Part shown: in pieces, positions 34,604 to 44,102 of the stretch
Layout: each line of letters opens with the position of its first letter
Position numbering within the stretch: the stretch's first letter is position 1
Source of the DNA: Gallionella sp.
Lineage (GTDB): Bacteria; Pseudomonadota; Gammaproteobacteria; Burkholderiales; Gallionellaceae
Assembly: GCA_028687335.1 (NCBI GenBank)
Contig: JAQUAI010000007.1
Span: 62,001-126,000 of the forward strand
Direction: 5' to 3'
Length of the DNA: 64,000 nucleotides
The notes under the pieces: generated by a model
What the model was told of the DNA's origin: nothing
The model's database searches: none
Seen by the model: the letters and a program-made list of their open reading frames with translations, nothing else
Translations under genes and position numbers: made by a program

Positions 34604-35287
34604 TTAAATTTGTTGCGGCATTGCATCACGGTCAATGTGCCATTCGGCGACCCCTACCCGTGCTGCGGGGAGCGCTTCCCCGCTGAATATTTGCGCCAGC
34701 GCATTGCGTTTACCGCTGCCCGAAACTAAAAAAAGACGCTGCCGTGCGGCCATTAGCGTGGTCATGCCCAGCGAAACACGTTGCGGCGGCGGCTTGGGGG
34801 CATCGAACACGGGTACAACGGCAGCATCGAATTCGGTAGCGGGATTGGCGGGAAACAGGCTGGCGGTGTGGCCGTCTTCGCCCAAGCCGAGCAAGACCAA
34901 ATCAAGCGGCGCGTGGAGGGTGAAATGGGCGGCATATTCCGTCGCGGCAATATCCGCGCCCAACTCGGCGGCGATGGGATGAATGTTCGCGGCGGGAATG
35001 TCGATGTGCTGCAACAGCGCGGTACGCGCCATAACATCATTGCGTTGCACATCACCCTGCGGCAGACAACGCTCATCCCCGAAAAAAATCTGCGTGCGAG
35101 TCCAATCCAAACTTAGGCTGCGCAGTTGTTCATAGCAACGGCGCGGGGTTTCGCCTCCGGCCAGTGCTAGACGAAAAACACCGCGTGCGGCGATGCTTGC
35201 GCCAGCTATTTCGGTAATGCGTCGCGCCACCGCTGCGGCAAGCGCATCGGCGTGGTCGTGCAACACGAGGGCGGCGGGCACAGGCAT
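34604..35287 (-). CDS. pgl: 6-phosphogluconolactonase
   Basis: 227 residues of the SugarP-isomerase/DevB type. Conserved segments are RLALAGGETPRRCYEQL, IFFGDERCLP and LVLLGLGEDGHTASLFP. It hydrolyses 6-phosphogluconolactone, the product of the zwf enzyme encoded 3 bases upstream. With zwf and gnd this is a complete oxidative pentose phosphate branch in one operon, supplying NADPH and ribulose-5-phosphate. Confidence 0.95.
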   Translation of the reverse strand: MPVPAALVLHDHADALAAAVARRITEIAGASIAARGVFRLALAGGETPRRCYEQLRSLSLDWTRTQIFFGDERCLPQGDVQRNDVMARTALLQHIDIPAANIHPIAAELGADIAATEYAAHFTLHAPLDLVLLGLGEDGHTASLFPANPATEFDAAVVPVFDAPKPPPQRVSLGMTTLMAARQRLFLVSGSGKRNALAQIFSGEALPAARVGVAEWHIDRDAMPQQI

Positions 35288-35290
35288 GGC

Positions 35291-36796
35291 TTAGTAAGCC
35301 TGAGGATTGGCACCGTCCTGATCGAGCGAGTGTCGCCAGAACTGGTCGTCACGGTCGAACAAGCGATAGGTTCCGCGCGGGCCCCAGCTTCCTGCTGCAT
35401 AGGTGTTGATGAACTCGCGCTCCATTGCCCAAACCTTGAGTATCGGGTCTACCACGCGCCATGCCGCTTCAACTTCGTCGATACGCAGGAAGAGCGAGTG
35501 ATCGCCCATGATGGTATCCAGCAGCAAACCTTCGTAGGCATCGAAATCTTCGTCGCCATCTTTGCGATAAGTTGCATCCAAGCTGATCGTACGGGTGTGT
35601 AAATCCAAGCCGGGCACTTTCACTTGCATTTCCATTTTCAGACAATCGTTGGGCTGGATGCCGAGCATGATCCAGTTCGGTTGTGGCGGCCCTTGGCGAG
35701 TGCGACGCAGCAAATCTTGCGGCGGGGTTTTGAAGCGGATGCAAATTGCCGAGCTGTTTTCCGCCATGCGTTTGCCGGTGCGCAGATAGAACGGCACACC
35801 CGCCCAGCGCCAATTGTCGATAAACAGTTTCATCGCGGCATAGGTTTCGGTGGTGCTGTCACGGGCCACGTTTTTTTCTTCCAGATAGCCGGGTACGGTT
35901 TGGCCGTTGACCGTGCCGCTGGCGTACTGGCCGCGAAACGCGTGGGCATGTACCGCGTTTTGTGTGATCGGGCGAATCGCTTTAAGCACTTTTACTTTTT
36001 CGTCGCGCAAGTGTTCTGCGGACATGGTCACCGGCGGCTCCATGGCGACCAGTGCCAGCAGCTGCAACAAGTGACTTTGGATCATGTCGCGCAACGCACC
36101 GGCTCCTTCGTAATAATCGGCACGTCCTTCCACGCCCAGCGTTTCAGAGTGGGTGATCTGCACATGGTCGATATAGTGATGGTTCCACAGCGGTTCCAGC
36201 AGCAAATTGGCGAAGCGGAACACCATCACATTTTGTACCGTGCCCTTGCCCAGATAGTGATCGATGCGGTAAATCTGCGGCTCGTCGAGATGCCGGTACA
36301 AGCTGGCCTGCAAAGTTTGCGCGCTTAGCAGATCGTAGCCAAACGGCTTTTCGATGACCACGCGACGCCAGCCATTTTTCTGTTTGAGCAAACCGACATT
36401 GCCGAGCTTTTCGACAATATTGGGATAGTCTGCCGGGCGCACGGCCATGTAGTAGACGATGTTAGGCGGGAAGTTGGGATCGTCGTTCAATAGCGTTTGC
36501 AGACGCAGGTAAGCGTTGTCGTCACCCGGTGGAACAGCGAAATAGTGCAAACGCGCGCAAAAGCGTGTTAGTGCCGCTTCATCAATTGCAGCACCGTGAA
36601 TTTCACGCAAAATATCAGTCACGAATTTCAGCCACTCGTCATGTTCGCGCAAGGTGATATCGCAGCCCAAAATGGCCAGATGCTCAGGCAGACGTTGCGA
36701 CATATCCAGATGAAACAGCGCGGGAATCAATTTCCGGCGGCTCAAATTGCCACCCGCCCCGAAGAAAACCAGCGTGCAGGGATCGATTGCTTTCAT
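35291..36796 (-). CDS. zwf: Glucose-6-phosphate 1-dehydrogenase
   Basis: 501 residues, typical length. The nucleotide-binding loop is FFGAGGNLSRRKLIPALFH, a variant of the usual GASGDLAKRK. The active-site signature is RIDHYLGKGTVQNVMVFRFAN. It oxidises glucose-6-phosphate to the lactone with NAD(P)+. It is the first gene of zwf-pgl-gnd. The genes edd and eda are not nearby, so the operon points to the pentose phosphate rather than the Entner-Doudoroff route. Confidence 0.97.
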   Translation of the reverse strand: MKAIDPCTLVFFGAGGNLSRRKLIPALFHLDMSQRLPEHLAILGCDITLREHDEWLKFVTDILREIHGAAIDEAALTRFCARLHYFAVPPGDDNAYLRLQTLLNDDPNFPPNIVYYMAVRPADYPNIVEKLGNVGLLKQKNGWRRVVIEKPFGYDLLSAQTLQASLYRHLDEPQIYRIDHYLGKGTVQNVMVFRFANLLLEPLWNHHYIDHVQITHSETLGVEGRADYYEGAGALRDMIQSHLLQLLALVAMEPPVTMSAEHLRDEKVKVLKAIRPITQNAVHAHAFRGQYASGTVNGQTVPGYLEEKNVARDSTTETYAAMKLFIDNWRWAGVPFYLRTGKRMAENSSAICIRFKTPPQDLLRRTRQGPPQPNWIMLGIQPNDCLKMEMQVKVPGLDLHTRTISLDATYRKDGDEDFDAYEGLLLDTIMGDHSLFLRIDEVEAAWRVVDPILKVWAMEREFINTYAAGSWGPRGTYRLFDRDDQFWRHSLDQDGANPQAY

Positions 36797-36811
36797 GGTG
36801 AAATTCTCCGT

Positions 36812-38332
36812 TTAGTAGCTGAACCAACCCAGCCACAACATGTGCGATAGCACGGCGATGACGAAGATGGACAAGAGGGTGTTGCGGCGTTTTTGCTGTG
36901 CTAAGAGTTCGCGCAGCAGGGCATCGGTGTTGTGTGTTTGTGGGGCTTGCAAGCGTTGGTGCAGCAAGCGCGGCAGTTGCGGTAACAAGGCGGCCCAGCC
37001 GGGTGCTTCGCTGCGCAATGCTTTTACCATGCCGCGCCAGCCGACTTGCTCACTCATCCAACGTTCCAGCCAAGGCTTCGCGGTTTTCCACAAGTCTAGT
37101 TCGGGATCGAGCTGCAATCCCAGCCCCTCAATATTAAGCAGCGTTTTTTGTAGCAACACCAGTTGCGGTTGTACTTCCACACCGAAGCGGCGCGAGGTTT
37201 GGAACAGGCGCAACAGCACGCGTCCGAAGGAGACTTCGCGCAGCGGTTTGTCGAAGATAGGTTCGCATACGGCGCGGATTGCGGCTTCCAATTCATCCAC
37301 GCGGGTGGATGCTGGAACCCAGCCGGATTCAAGATGAATTTCGGCAACGCGTTTGTAGTCGCGGCGGAAAAAAGCGATAAAGTTTTGCGCCAGATAATGT
37401 TTGTCGGTATCGGTGAGTGTACCCATGATGCCGAAGTCGAGCGCGACATAGCGGCCGTCTTCCGCCACCAAAATGTTGCCCGGATGCATGTCGGCGTGGA
37501 AAAAGCCGTCGCGGAAAACCTGCGTGTAGAAAATTTCCACTCCGTTTGCGGCCAGCTTGGGAATGTCGATACCGGCTTCGCGTAAACCGTCTACCTGACT
37601 AATGGGCAGGCCGTACATGCGCTGCATCACCATCACGTTGCTACAGCAATAATCCCAGTAAATTTCCGGTACGAGCAGCAACGAAGAGTCGGCAAAGTTG
37701 CGTTTGAGCTGGCTGGCATTGGAGGCTTCACGGGTCAGATCAAGCTCGTCGCGCAGGTGCTTTTCAAATTCACCGACAACTTCGTGCGGCTTGAGGCGGC
37801 GACCATCACTCCAAAATCGCTCCATCAAATCGGCGCAGATATTTAGTAGTGAGATGTCGTGTTCGATGATGGGTGCGATTCCTGGACGCAGAATTTTTAC
37901 TGCGGCATCGCGTCCGTCCGGCAAGGTGGCGAAATGCACTTGCGCTACCGATGCGCTAGCGACAGGCGTTTCGTCAAAATGGCGAAATACCTCATGTGCT
38001 GGTTTGCCGTAGCAGGTTTCGATGATTGCCAGGGCTTGCGCGGATGGAAATGGCGGTACACGGTCTTGCAGTCTGGCCAGTTCTTCGGCCAAATCGTTGG
38101 GAATCAGATCGCGCCGGGTCGAGAGCATTTGGCCGAATTTGATAAAAATCGGGCCGAGGTTTTCCAGTGCCAGACGCAAGCGCTCTGCACGTGGACGCGA
38201 GGTGTCGCGGAAGAACAACAGCACGTTGAGCAGCCCGTGTACCCAGCGTGTGCGTTCGTGGGCAAGCAGGAATTCGTCGAGACCGAAACGCAGCACGACG
38301 AAGAGGATCTTCAGCAAACGAAAAAAGCGCAT
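36812..38332 (-). CDS. ubiB: Ubiquinone biosynthesis ATPase/kinase-like protein UbiB
   Basis: 506 residues from the ATG at 38332. The UbiB family motif [14 protein letters not shown] (KxGQ) is at about residues 80-95, followed by an atypical kinase core with [10 protein letters not shown] and ALDFGIMG. The C-terminus ends in a hydrophobic segment ([21 protein letters not shown]), the membrane anchor. It supports coenzyme Q biosynthesis. The start is one base from the ubiJ stop, so the two genes are coupled. Confidence 0.95.
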   Translation of the reverse strand: MRFFRLLKILFVVLRFGLDEFLLAHERTRWVHGLLNVLLFFRDTSRPRAERLRLALENLGPIFIKFGQMLSTRRDLIPNDLAEELARLQDRVPPFPSAQALAIIETCYGKPAHEVFRHFDETPVASASVAQVHFATLPDGRDAAVKILRPGIAPIIEHDISLLNICADLMERFWSDGRRLKPHEVVGEFEKHLRDELDLTREASNASQLKRNFADSSLLLVPEIYWDYCCSNVMVMQRMYGLPISQVDGLREAGIDIPKLAANGVEIFYTQVFRDGFFHADMHPGNILVAEDGRYVALDFGIMGTLTDTDKHYLAQNFIAFFRRDYKRVAEIHLESGWVPASTRVDELEAAIRAVCEPIFDKPLREVSFGRVLLRLFQTSRRFGVEVQPQLVLLQKTLLNIEGLGLQLDPELDLWKTAKPWLERWMSEQVGWRGMVKALRSEAPGWAALLPQLPRLLHQRLQAPQTHNTDALLRELLAQQKRRNTLLSIFVIAVLSHMLWLGWFSY

Positions 38333-38333
38333 G

Positions 38334-38906
38334 TTAATTTCCGGCCAGATTACGCACGCGTTGTTCCATGCGGGCGATATCGTCGCGCAGGGTGTCCACC
38401 TGTGCGGCGAAGTCGGCAAGGTCGCGCGGCTTGGTCAGTAGAGGATGTTCTTCGGTCCAGTATTCTCCGGCGGCTTGCAGCAGATTCAGCGCGCCCTGAT
38501 GCAAATGTTCGCGGCTGGTTTGCACCGATTGCACGATGCGCTCGGCGGCGACATCGCCAGTGACTCGGCTCAGGTCTTCTGCCGCATCCCAGCGCAGATT
38601 GCGGAACAGGAAAAAAATCTCGGCTAGTAATGCGGCATCGCCTTCGGTTCGGATCTCGCGCTGCGCGGTTTCATCCTGCAAGGCCAGTCGCGGCAGCAAT
38701 GAGGGCGCGATGATGCAATTCGCATCCGCGCTGGTTTCGCTGTCGGCGTTGGTCAGAAAACCGTCGGGCAACACGGTGAACGCAAAGGAAAACGGCGCGA
38801 TGTGAAAACGCGCCGTCTTGCCGGAAAAGCGTACCAGCCGAGGGAACGCCCAACTGTTCTGACGCAGCAGATGATTCAGCAGGGTGGCCGTCGGTTGGCG
38901 CAGCAT
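38334..38906 (-). CDS. ubiJ: Ubiquinone biosynthesis accessory protein UbiJ
   Basis: 190 residues. An SCP2-like sterol-carrier domain occupies the N-terminal half ([19 protein letters not shown]), followed by a helical tail ([13 protein letters not shown]). UbiJ carries hydrophobic ubiquinone intermediates in the soluble Ubi complex, with UbiK. Position directly ahead of ubiB is typical. The gene follows the Tim44-like gene by 4 bases. Confidence 0.9.
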   Translation of the reverse strand: MLRQPTATLLNHLLRQNSWAFPRLVRFSGKTARFHIAPFSFAFTVLPDGFLTNADSETSADANCIIAPSLLPRLALQDETAQREIRTEGDAALLAEIFFLFRNLRWDAAEDLSRVTGDVAAERIVQSVQTSREHLHQGALNLLQAAGEYWTEEHPLLTKPRDLADFAAQVDTLRDDIARMEQRVRNLAGN

Positions 38907-38910
38907 GATG

Positions 38911-39762
38911 TTAATGCAGCGTGGTTTGTTGAATACCGGCCAGCAGCCAGACCGATTTGTTGTCGCGCAGATCTTTCTGCACGTGCCAAATTTCGTCGAA
39001 GCTTTCTGCTGTACCTTCGTTCTCGCGCAACTGGCCGCTCATACGCACGCTGGCGATGGCGTAATCGCCCTCGTTCGCAACTTCCAGCAGCTCGGTTTGT
39101 ACCGACACAACATCAGTTTTTTGCGGTGCATCGCCACGCTCTTGCAGTTGCATCGAGATTTCGGCAAACATTTCCGGCGTGGTGTATTCGCGGATGTCGT
39201 TTACATCTTTGCGGTCATTTGCAGCCTGCAAACGGATGAACGAAGTCTTTGCGCTGCGCAGGAAACTTTCCACCGGGAAATCGGCGGGGATATTGCCTGT
39301 TGTTGTATGCGCGACAGGTGCGACAGCACCACCGCTCAACGGCGCAGATGAAGGTTGCTGCGTGCCGCCATAAGGCGCTCCCGCACCAGCGTATTGCATG
39401 GCGGGCTGCTGTTTTTTGCGCAGCATCGAAACCAAGAACATCACCGCCACTACAGCCAGAATAATCATCAGGATTGTACCCATGCCCTCACCCAAACCGA
39501 GGTGGGAGAACAGTGCTGCCAAACCCAAACCAGCGGCGATACCCGCTAATGGGCCCAGCCATTTGTTGCCAGGTTTGGCCGGTGTCCCGGCAGGGGCTGC
39601 CGGAGTCGGCGCTGCGCTTGGTGCTTTTTGAGCTTGTTGTGGTGCCATGGAGCGCTGCTTGCCGAAGCTGCTGCCGCCTCCGAGTCGTTTCGCTTCCGCG
39701 TTGGCGGCAAGCAAAGTCAGGCTGGTAAACAGGATGGTCAGGAAAATGGCGAAACGTTTCAT
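38911..39762 (-). CDS. Tim44-like domain membrane protein
   Basis: 283 residues from the ATG at 39762, which gives a signal-like start (MKRFAIFLTILFTSLTLLAANAEA). A Gly/Ser/Pro/Ala-rich linker, two hydrophobic segments (LAGIAAGLGLAALFSHLG; GTILMIILAVVAVMFLVSML) and a C-terminal Tim44-type domain (about residues 150-283) follow. The bacterial role is not established. In other betaproteobacteria the gene stands between ubiE and ubiJ; here ubiE is 10.6 kb away. Confidence 0.88.
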   Translation of the reverse strand: MKRFAIFLTILFTSLTLLAANAEAKRLGGGSSFGKQRSMAPQQAQKAPSAAPTPAAPAGTPAKPGNKWLGPLAGIAAGLGLAALFSHLGLGEGMGTILMIILAVVAVMFLVSMLRKKQQPAMQYAGAGAPYGGTQQPSSAPLSGGAVAPVAHTTTGNIPADFPVESFLRSAKTSFIRLQAANDRKDVNDIREYTTPEMFAEISMQLQERGDAPQKTDVVSVQTELLEVANEGDYAIASVRMSGQLRENEGTAESFDEIWHVQKDLRDNKSVWLLAGIQQTTLH

Positions 39763-39855
39763 GTAATCCTCATTGAGTAGATAAAGTACAACGGTTGGCA
39801 GTATAACAAAGCGAATCCCGAAAAACCGCCGCAAAGCGAGTGTTTAACGGGTGTA

Positions 39856-40512
39856 TTAGAAAGACGGCGAGCTGGATAGTACGAGCGTTTCCCGCGTGAG
39901 AGGATGGGGAAAGCTCAAGTCGCACGCATGCAACATCAAGCGCGTGGCCGTCTCTCCGCCGTACAACACATCACCGACAATCGGGTGGCCGATAGCGGCC
40001 AGATGTAGCCGCAACTGGTGCGAGCGACCGGTGACCGGCTCCAGTTCAACGCGGCTTGTTGTTGCGGTGGCTTGTAACTCTGCAAGGCGATAGCGTGTAA
40101 GTGAAGGCTTACCTATTTGGTGGTCGACTTTGTGCAAAGGCCGATTCGGCCAATCGGCGATGATCGGCAAATCAATCTCGCCCGAGGCCGGATCAGGCAC
40201 GCCGGAAACGATGGCGATATAGCGTTTACTCACTAGTCGTTCACGAAACAAACGCGAAAGCTCGCGCTGCATATCGGCACCACGCGCAAACACGATCAAG
40301 CCGGACGTTGCCATATCCAAGCGATGCACAATCAAAGCATCGGCAAACACATGTTGCACCCGAGCCGACAAACAGTCTTGTTTGTCTTCCCCCCGACCGG
40401 GTACAGCCAGCAGCCCGGCGGGCTTGTTGACTACCAGCAATGCCGCATCGTGATAAACGAGATCGAGACCGTTATCCGGTGGCGGGCAATATGTGTCGGG
40501 TAAAAGAGACAA
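39856..40512 (-). CDS. rluA: Pseudouridine synthase RluA type
   Basis: 218 residues, the size of E. coli RluA (219). The catalytic motif HRLDMATSGLIVFARG holds the essential Asp. NKPAGLLAVPGRG and the C-terminal GRSHQLRLHLAAIGHPIVGD are family signatures. RluA isomerises U746 of 23S rRNA and U32 of several tRNAs. It lies 6 bases after the small Cys-rich gene and ends a four-gene run starting at yjdM. Confidence 0.93.
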   Translation of the reverse strand: MSLLPDTYCPPPDNGLDLVYHDAALLVVNKPAGLLAVPGRGEDKQDCLSARVQHVFADALIVHRLDMATSGLIVFARGADMQRELSRLFRERLVSKRYIAIVSGVPDPASGEIDLPIIADWPNRPLHKVDHQIGKPSLTRYRLAELQATATTSRVELEPVTGRSHQLRLHLAAIGHPIVGDVLYGGETATRLMLHACDLSFPHPLTRETLVLSSSPSF

Positions 40513-40518
40513 CGTGGA

Positions 40519-40710
40519 TTACTTTTTTTCGTCGCCGCTTGCAACAGGCGTGTCGGGTGAGTGTGGTGTTTTGGGCGGACGATTTTTACTGTCATCCGCA
40601 AAACGGAAACGCCCGAACAACACACAACCCTTCATGCCGATATCGCACGGCAGGTTGTTGATCTTCTGGCATTTGCCCGCGACCTCGTGTGGACAACCCC
40701 AACCGCTCAT
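40519..40710 (-). CDS. Small conserved-looking Cys-rich protein
   Basis: 63 residues with five cysteines in the first half: MSGWGCPHEVAGKCQKINNL, then PCDIGMKGCVLFGRFRF. The spacing (C-x7-C-x7-C-x6-C) suggests a metal site or disulfides. The tail is polar and Pro/Ser-rich. The start overlaps the stop of the membrane-protein gene by ATGA, and rluA follows 6 bases later, so it is embedded in an operon and very probably translated. I have an impression of similar small unnamed proteins in betaproteobacteria but cannot name a function. Confidence 0.75.
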   Translation of the reverse strand: MSGWGCPHEVAGKCQKINNLPCDIGMKGCVLFGRFRFADDSKNRPPKTPHSPDTPVASGDEKK

Positions 40711-41357
40711 ACCGGCTCCTCTTTATTCTGTTTGTTGGCCAATTTACCCTTCGCCCAACCATATGCATCGGCGTAGGCATGCTTGCCCAAAAAATACATC
40801 GCCATAGTTGGCGCCACCACGATCGCAAGCATCACCGCATTCGTCGACACGTCGCCGAACACACTCAGCAATACTTCCAGTACATTCTGCTTGCCTGCAA
40901 CCCAAGTAACCCACGCCACAAGACAAGGCTGGTACAGCACGACAATGAATGACCAAGCAATCGCACAGGTAGGTAGCAATATCAGGAGTGGCTCACTGTA
41001 ACGATTGCGATACAGAAAACTAACCGCTCCGGCCATGAAGGCAAAAGCGATCAACAGTGCGATGCTGGAGAAAGCTATTCCCGCGATGACCGCCGAATAT
41101 GCCAAGCTGACAAATAAAACAGCAGCGTAAGCCAAACCGATACCGCCCCAGATCAAAGTGCGCCAGCCAAATCGATAAGCGAAAACCGCAAAGAGGGTCG
41201 CCCAGATTAGTGCAGCAACCGCAAAGGGCTGCCACAGGAAAATCAACCGAGGTAAAGCCGTCTGGATCAGGATCAGGTCCACCAACAACAATGGCAACAG
41301 CAGGTACAACAATGCAAGCCGTAGCAGGCCGCCGAATACCCGCTTAACCCTTGGCAT
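40707..41357 (-). CDS. Multi-pass membrane protein, function unknown
   Basis: 216 residues with about six hydrophobic helices, including LLRLALLYLLLPLLLVDLIL, FAVAALIWATLFAVFAY and AVIAGIAFSSIALLIAFAFM. The C-terminus is charged (AKGKLANKQNKEEPV) and probably cytoplasmic. I recognise no transporter motif. It is 6 bases after yjdM and overlaps the Cys-rich gene. Confidence 0.8.
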   Translation of the reverse strand: MPRVKRVFGGLLRLALLYLLLPLLLVDLILIQTALPRLIFLWQPFAVAALIWATLFAVFAYRFGWRTLIWGGIGLAYAAVLFVSLAYSAVIAGIAFSSIALLIAFAFMAGAVSFLYRNRYSEPLLILLPTCAIAWSFIVVLYQPCLVAWVTWVAGKQNVLEVLLSVFGDVSTNAVMLAIVVAPTMAMYFLGKHAYADAYGWAKGKLANKQNKEEPV

Positions 41358-41363
41358 CTACAC

Positions 41364-41705
41364 TCAGGCCTTCTTCACGAACTCGGTCTTCAATTGCATC
41401 GCGCCAATACCATCGATCTTGCAGTCGATGTCGTGGTCGCCGTCCACCAAGCGGATGTTCTTCACCTTGGTGCCTACCTTCACAACGGAAGACGAACCTT
41501 TGATTTTTAGATCCTTGATGACTGTCACAGTGTCGCCATCGGCCAGCACATTGCCGAATGCATCTTTGAACACCTTGGCTTGCTCACCCGCTTCAGCGGT
41601 CGCCGTCTTGCTCCACTCCCAGCCGCACTCAGGACAAACGTAGTTGTCGCCGTCTTCGTAGGTGAAAGGGGATTCGCATTTAGGGCACTTTGGTAGATCA
41701 GACAT
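41364..41705 (-). CDS. yjdM: Zinc-ribbon protein YjdM (PhnA family)
   Basis: 113 residues. The N-terminal zinc ribbon [22 protein letters not shown] has two CxxC pairs. The C-terminal KOW-like part ([21 protein letters not shown] to [13 protein letters not shown]) is the PhnA/YjdM domain. Despite the old name it is not a phosphonoacetate hydrolase; the role is unclear. It leads the yjdM-membrane protein-Cys-rich-rluA run. Confidence 0.93.
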   Translation of the reverse strand: MSDLPKCPKCESPFTYEDGDNYVCPECGWEWSKTATAEAGEQAKVFKDAFGNVLADGDTVTVIKDLKIKGSSSVVKVGTKVKNIRLVDGDHDIDCKIDGIGAMQLKTEFVKKA

Positions 41706-41764
41706 AACAACTCCGTAAGTAAGTGTGATTAAAGTTTTGAGGGGTTTCTTTTGTAAGGTGCGAT

Positions 41765-41788
41765 AGCCTGTCCTGAGATTCGAAGGGT
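41765..41788. repeat. Interspersed GCCTGTCCTGAG repeat, copy 1 (decayed)
   Basis: AGCCTGTCCTGAG followed by TTCGAAGGG matches the copy at 47660-47686 except for a 3-base deletion and a substitution in the middle. It lies in the gap upstream of yjdM. Confidence 0.65.
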
Positions 41789-41820
41789 GAAATACCCGTA
41801 TGTTGTTACGTCGTTGCGAA

Positions 41821-42612
41821 TTACTTTTTGATACATAGGGAGGTCATTTCAGTATTAGTGATATTTATTAAATCGCTATCTAAAAATCGAGCATCAAGCG
41901 TAACTTTGACATCCTCCCCTGGCTTTAAAAATCCGATGATTCCGTGTTGCTTATTCTTTTCATCTTCAATTATTGACAATCTGTCAAACCCATTGGAAAT
42001 GGCAATTTTTTGGGCTGCGCAAAACAAGAAGTGTGAGTATGCAGAACCCTGTATTTTATTTGAGAAACTTGTCCGATACAGTCGCTCGGACTCTTGATCG
42101 AAGAACAGCCATGCTCCAATGAAAAAGTTTCCCAAATCCTCGCTGTAAAAAGTGAGCCGATTGCTCTTTTTGTTGGGCGCAGTTTGCTTTACAGGCTGCT
42201 CATCAAGTTGGGCAAAGCTCTCGCGGAGAAAGGGGAGGAGTGCCGCTCCAGAAAACTGAAGCATTTCTGTGGATTTTTTGTAGTAAAGCTTGAACGCTGG
42301 ATTGCGAACTAGAGCAATCTGAGACCTCAGCTCTTGTTGACTAAATACTTTGGAAAAATATTCTGCTCGAACATTTTCGAACTCCTTGGATAATAGTATT
42401 TCGTGAGTAATACGCCGGAGTTCAGATTCTTTTTCTCGTAACTCAGGATGAAGCATCAGAGTTGCAGCTGCCACTTGATTCGGCAATACCTCATCTTCGA
42501 TCTTGATTAGAGAAAGATGAAATTCCCTCGCTAACGCAATTGTCGATGCATATGACATTGAGTTAGAAAATAAACAAAATACCGAGATGAAAAGGGTAAG
42601 TAAGCGCTTCAA
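41821..42612 (-). CDS. Secreted protein of unknown function, DUF2059-like middle
   Basis: 263 residues with a signal peptide ([23 protein letters not shown]). The central helical part [39 protein letters not shown] resembles the DUF2059 pattern seen at 33.0-33.5 kb. The C-terminal 120 residues match nothing I know. The coding sequence is more AT-rich than its neighbours, which suggests later acquisition. It is flanked by gaps of about 100 bases on both sides and stands alone. Confidence 0.75.
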   Translation of the reverse strand: MKRLLTLFISVFCLFSNSMSYASTIALAREFHLSLIKIEDEVLPNQVAAATLMLHPELREKESELRRITHEILLSKEFENVRAEYFSKVFSQQELRSQIALVRNPAFKLYYKKSTEMLQFSGAALLPFLRESFAQLDEQPVKQTAPNKKSNRLTFYSEDLGNFFIGAWLFFDQESERLYRTSFSNKIQGSAYSHFLFCAAQKIAISNGFDRLSIIEDEKNKQHGIIGFLKPGEDVKVTLDARFLDSDLINITNTEMTSLCIKK

Positions 42613-42713
42613 TGAATTGCCTCTGGTTGTAATGGTAATGTTATTGCATATCGAATGTGGGCACTAAAGCCTGTTAGGTATTGTGCCCTACCTTCGCTAG
42701 TGTCGTGTCAAGC

Positions 42714-44060
42714 TCAGTTTTGTGTAAGTCGTTGCAGCAATTTTTCGTGTATTCCGCCGAAGCCGCCGTTGCTCATCACCAGAATTTGATCGCCGGGTTT
42801 TGCGGCGGTTGCGATGTCTTCAATCAGGCTGTTCAGTTCATCTTTGACGATGGCTTTGCTGCCTAGCGGGGCGAGTGAGGCGGCAGCATCCCAGCCCAGA
42901 TTCGCGCTGTAACAAAACACTTGATCGGCATTTTTCAAACTGGCAGGCAGGGCATCTTTCATTACGCCGAGTTTCATGGTGTTGGAGCGCGGCTCCAGCA
43001 CGGCGAGGATGCGAGCCGTGCCAACTTTGCGGCGCAGTCCGGCCACGGTGGTGTCGATGGCGGTGGGGTGATGCGCAAAGTCGTCGTAGACGGTAATGCC
43101 GTTGACGGTACCGCGCACTTCCATACGGCGCTTCACGTTTTTAAATTCGGCCAGTGCGGCCAGTCCTTGCGCGACGGGAACACCGGCATGGCGCGCGGCG
43201 GCCAATGCGGCGAGCGCGTTCATGCGGTTATGTTCGCCCATCAGGTCCCATTGCAATGTGCCTTGCGCCTTGCCGTTCAAAGACACCTGTTCGTTATCAT
43301 CAATATGCCAGCCGTCGGTGTTGCCGAACTGCTCGACGGGTGTCCAGCATCCACGTTTGATAACGCGTGCCAACGATTCTTCACGTCCGTTGCTGACCAC
43401 GAGGCCGTTGCCGGGTACGGTGCGTACTAGGTGATGGAATTGTGTTTCGATGGCGGCGAGGTCGGGGAAGATGTCGGCGTGGTCGAATTCGAGATTGTTC
43501 AAAATTGCGGTGCGCGGGTGGTAATGCACAAACTTGGAACGTTTGTCGAAGAAGGCGGTGTCGTATTCGTCCGCCTCAATGACAAAGAACGAGCTGGCTA
43601 GTCGGGCCGAGATGCCAAAGTTTTGTGGCACGCCACCGATCAAAAATCCGGGATTCAGTCCGGCGTACTCCAGTATCCACGCCAGCATTGAGGTGGTGGT
43701 GGTCTTGCCATGCGTGCCCGCTACGCCGAGTACCCATTTGTCGTGCAGGATGTTTTGCGCCAGCCATTGCGGGCCGGAAATATAGGGCAGGTTACGGTTG
43801 AGGATTTCTTCCATCAGCGGGTTGCCGCGCGAGACAACGTTGCCGATGACGAACACGTCCGGCTTGAGTTCGAGTTGTTCGCTGCCGAAGCCCTCGATGA
43901 GTTCGATGCCTTGCGCTTCGAGTTGTGTGCTCATCGGAGGATAGACATTGGCATCGCAGCCGGTGACGCGGTAGCCAGCCTGTTTAGCGATGGCGGCGAT
44001 ACCGCCCATAAAAGTGCCGCAGATGCCGAGGATGTGGATGTGTGTCGCGCGCTGGTTCAT
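42714..44060 (-). CDS. mpl: UDP-MurNAc:L-Ala-gamma-D-Glu-meso-DAP ligase
   Basis: 448 residues. The start HIHILGICGTFMGGIAAIAKQAG is the Mpl form of the Mur-ligase N-terminal domain, distinct from MurC. The ATP loop is GVAGTHGKTTTTSMLAW, and EADEYDTAFFDKRSKFVHY is diagnostic for Mpl. It recycles cell-wall tripeptide released during growth by attaching it to UDP-MurNAc. It lies 42 bases downstream of the polyphosphate phosphotransferase. Confidence 0.95.
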   Translation of the reverse strand: MNQRATHIHILGICGTFMGGIAAIAKQAGYRVTGCDANVYPPMSTQLEAQGIELIEGFGSEQLELKPDVFVIGNVVSRGNPLMEEILNRNLPYISGPQWLAQNILHDKWVLGVAGTHGKTTTTSMLAWILEYAGLNPGFLIGGVPQNFGISARLASSFFVIEADEYDTAFFDKRSKFVHYHPRTAILNNLEFDHADIFPDLAAIETQFHHLVRTVPGNGLVVSNGREESLARVIKRGCWTPVEQFGNTDGWHIDDNEQVSLNGKAQGTLQWDLMGEHNRMNALAALAAARHAGVPVAQGLAALAEFKNVKRRMEVRGTVNGITVYDDFAHHPTAIDTTVAGLRRKVGTARILAVLEPRSNTMKLGVMKDALPASLKNADQVFCYSANLGWDAAASLAPLGSKAIVKDELNSLIEDIATAAKPGDQILVMSNGGFGGIHEKLLQRLTQN

Positions 44061-44102
44061 GTGTTTTTCAGATAGGGGTTACAAATGGCAACGCGCGAAA
44101 AA

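Noticed and set aside
35624-36328. A 234-codon frame antisense to zwf.
   Set aside because: It lies wholly within a conserved gene, has no start context and no family features.
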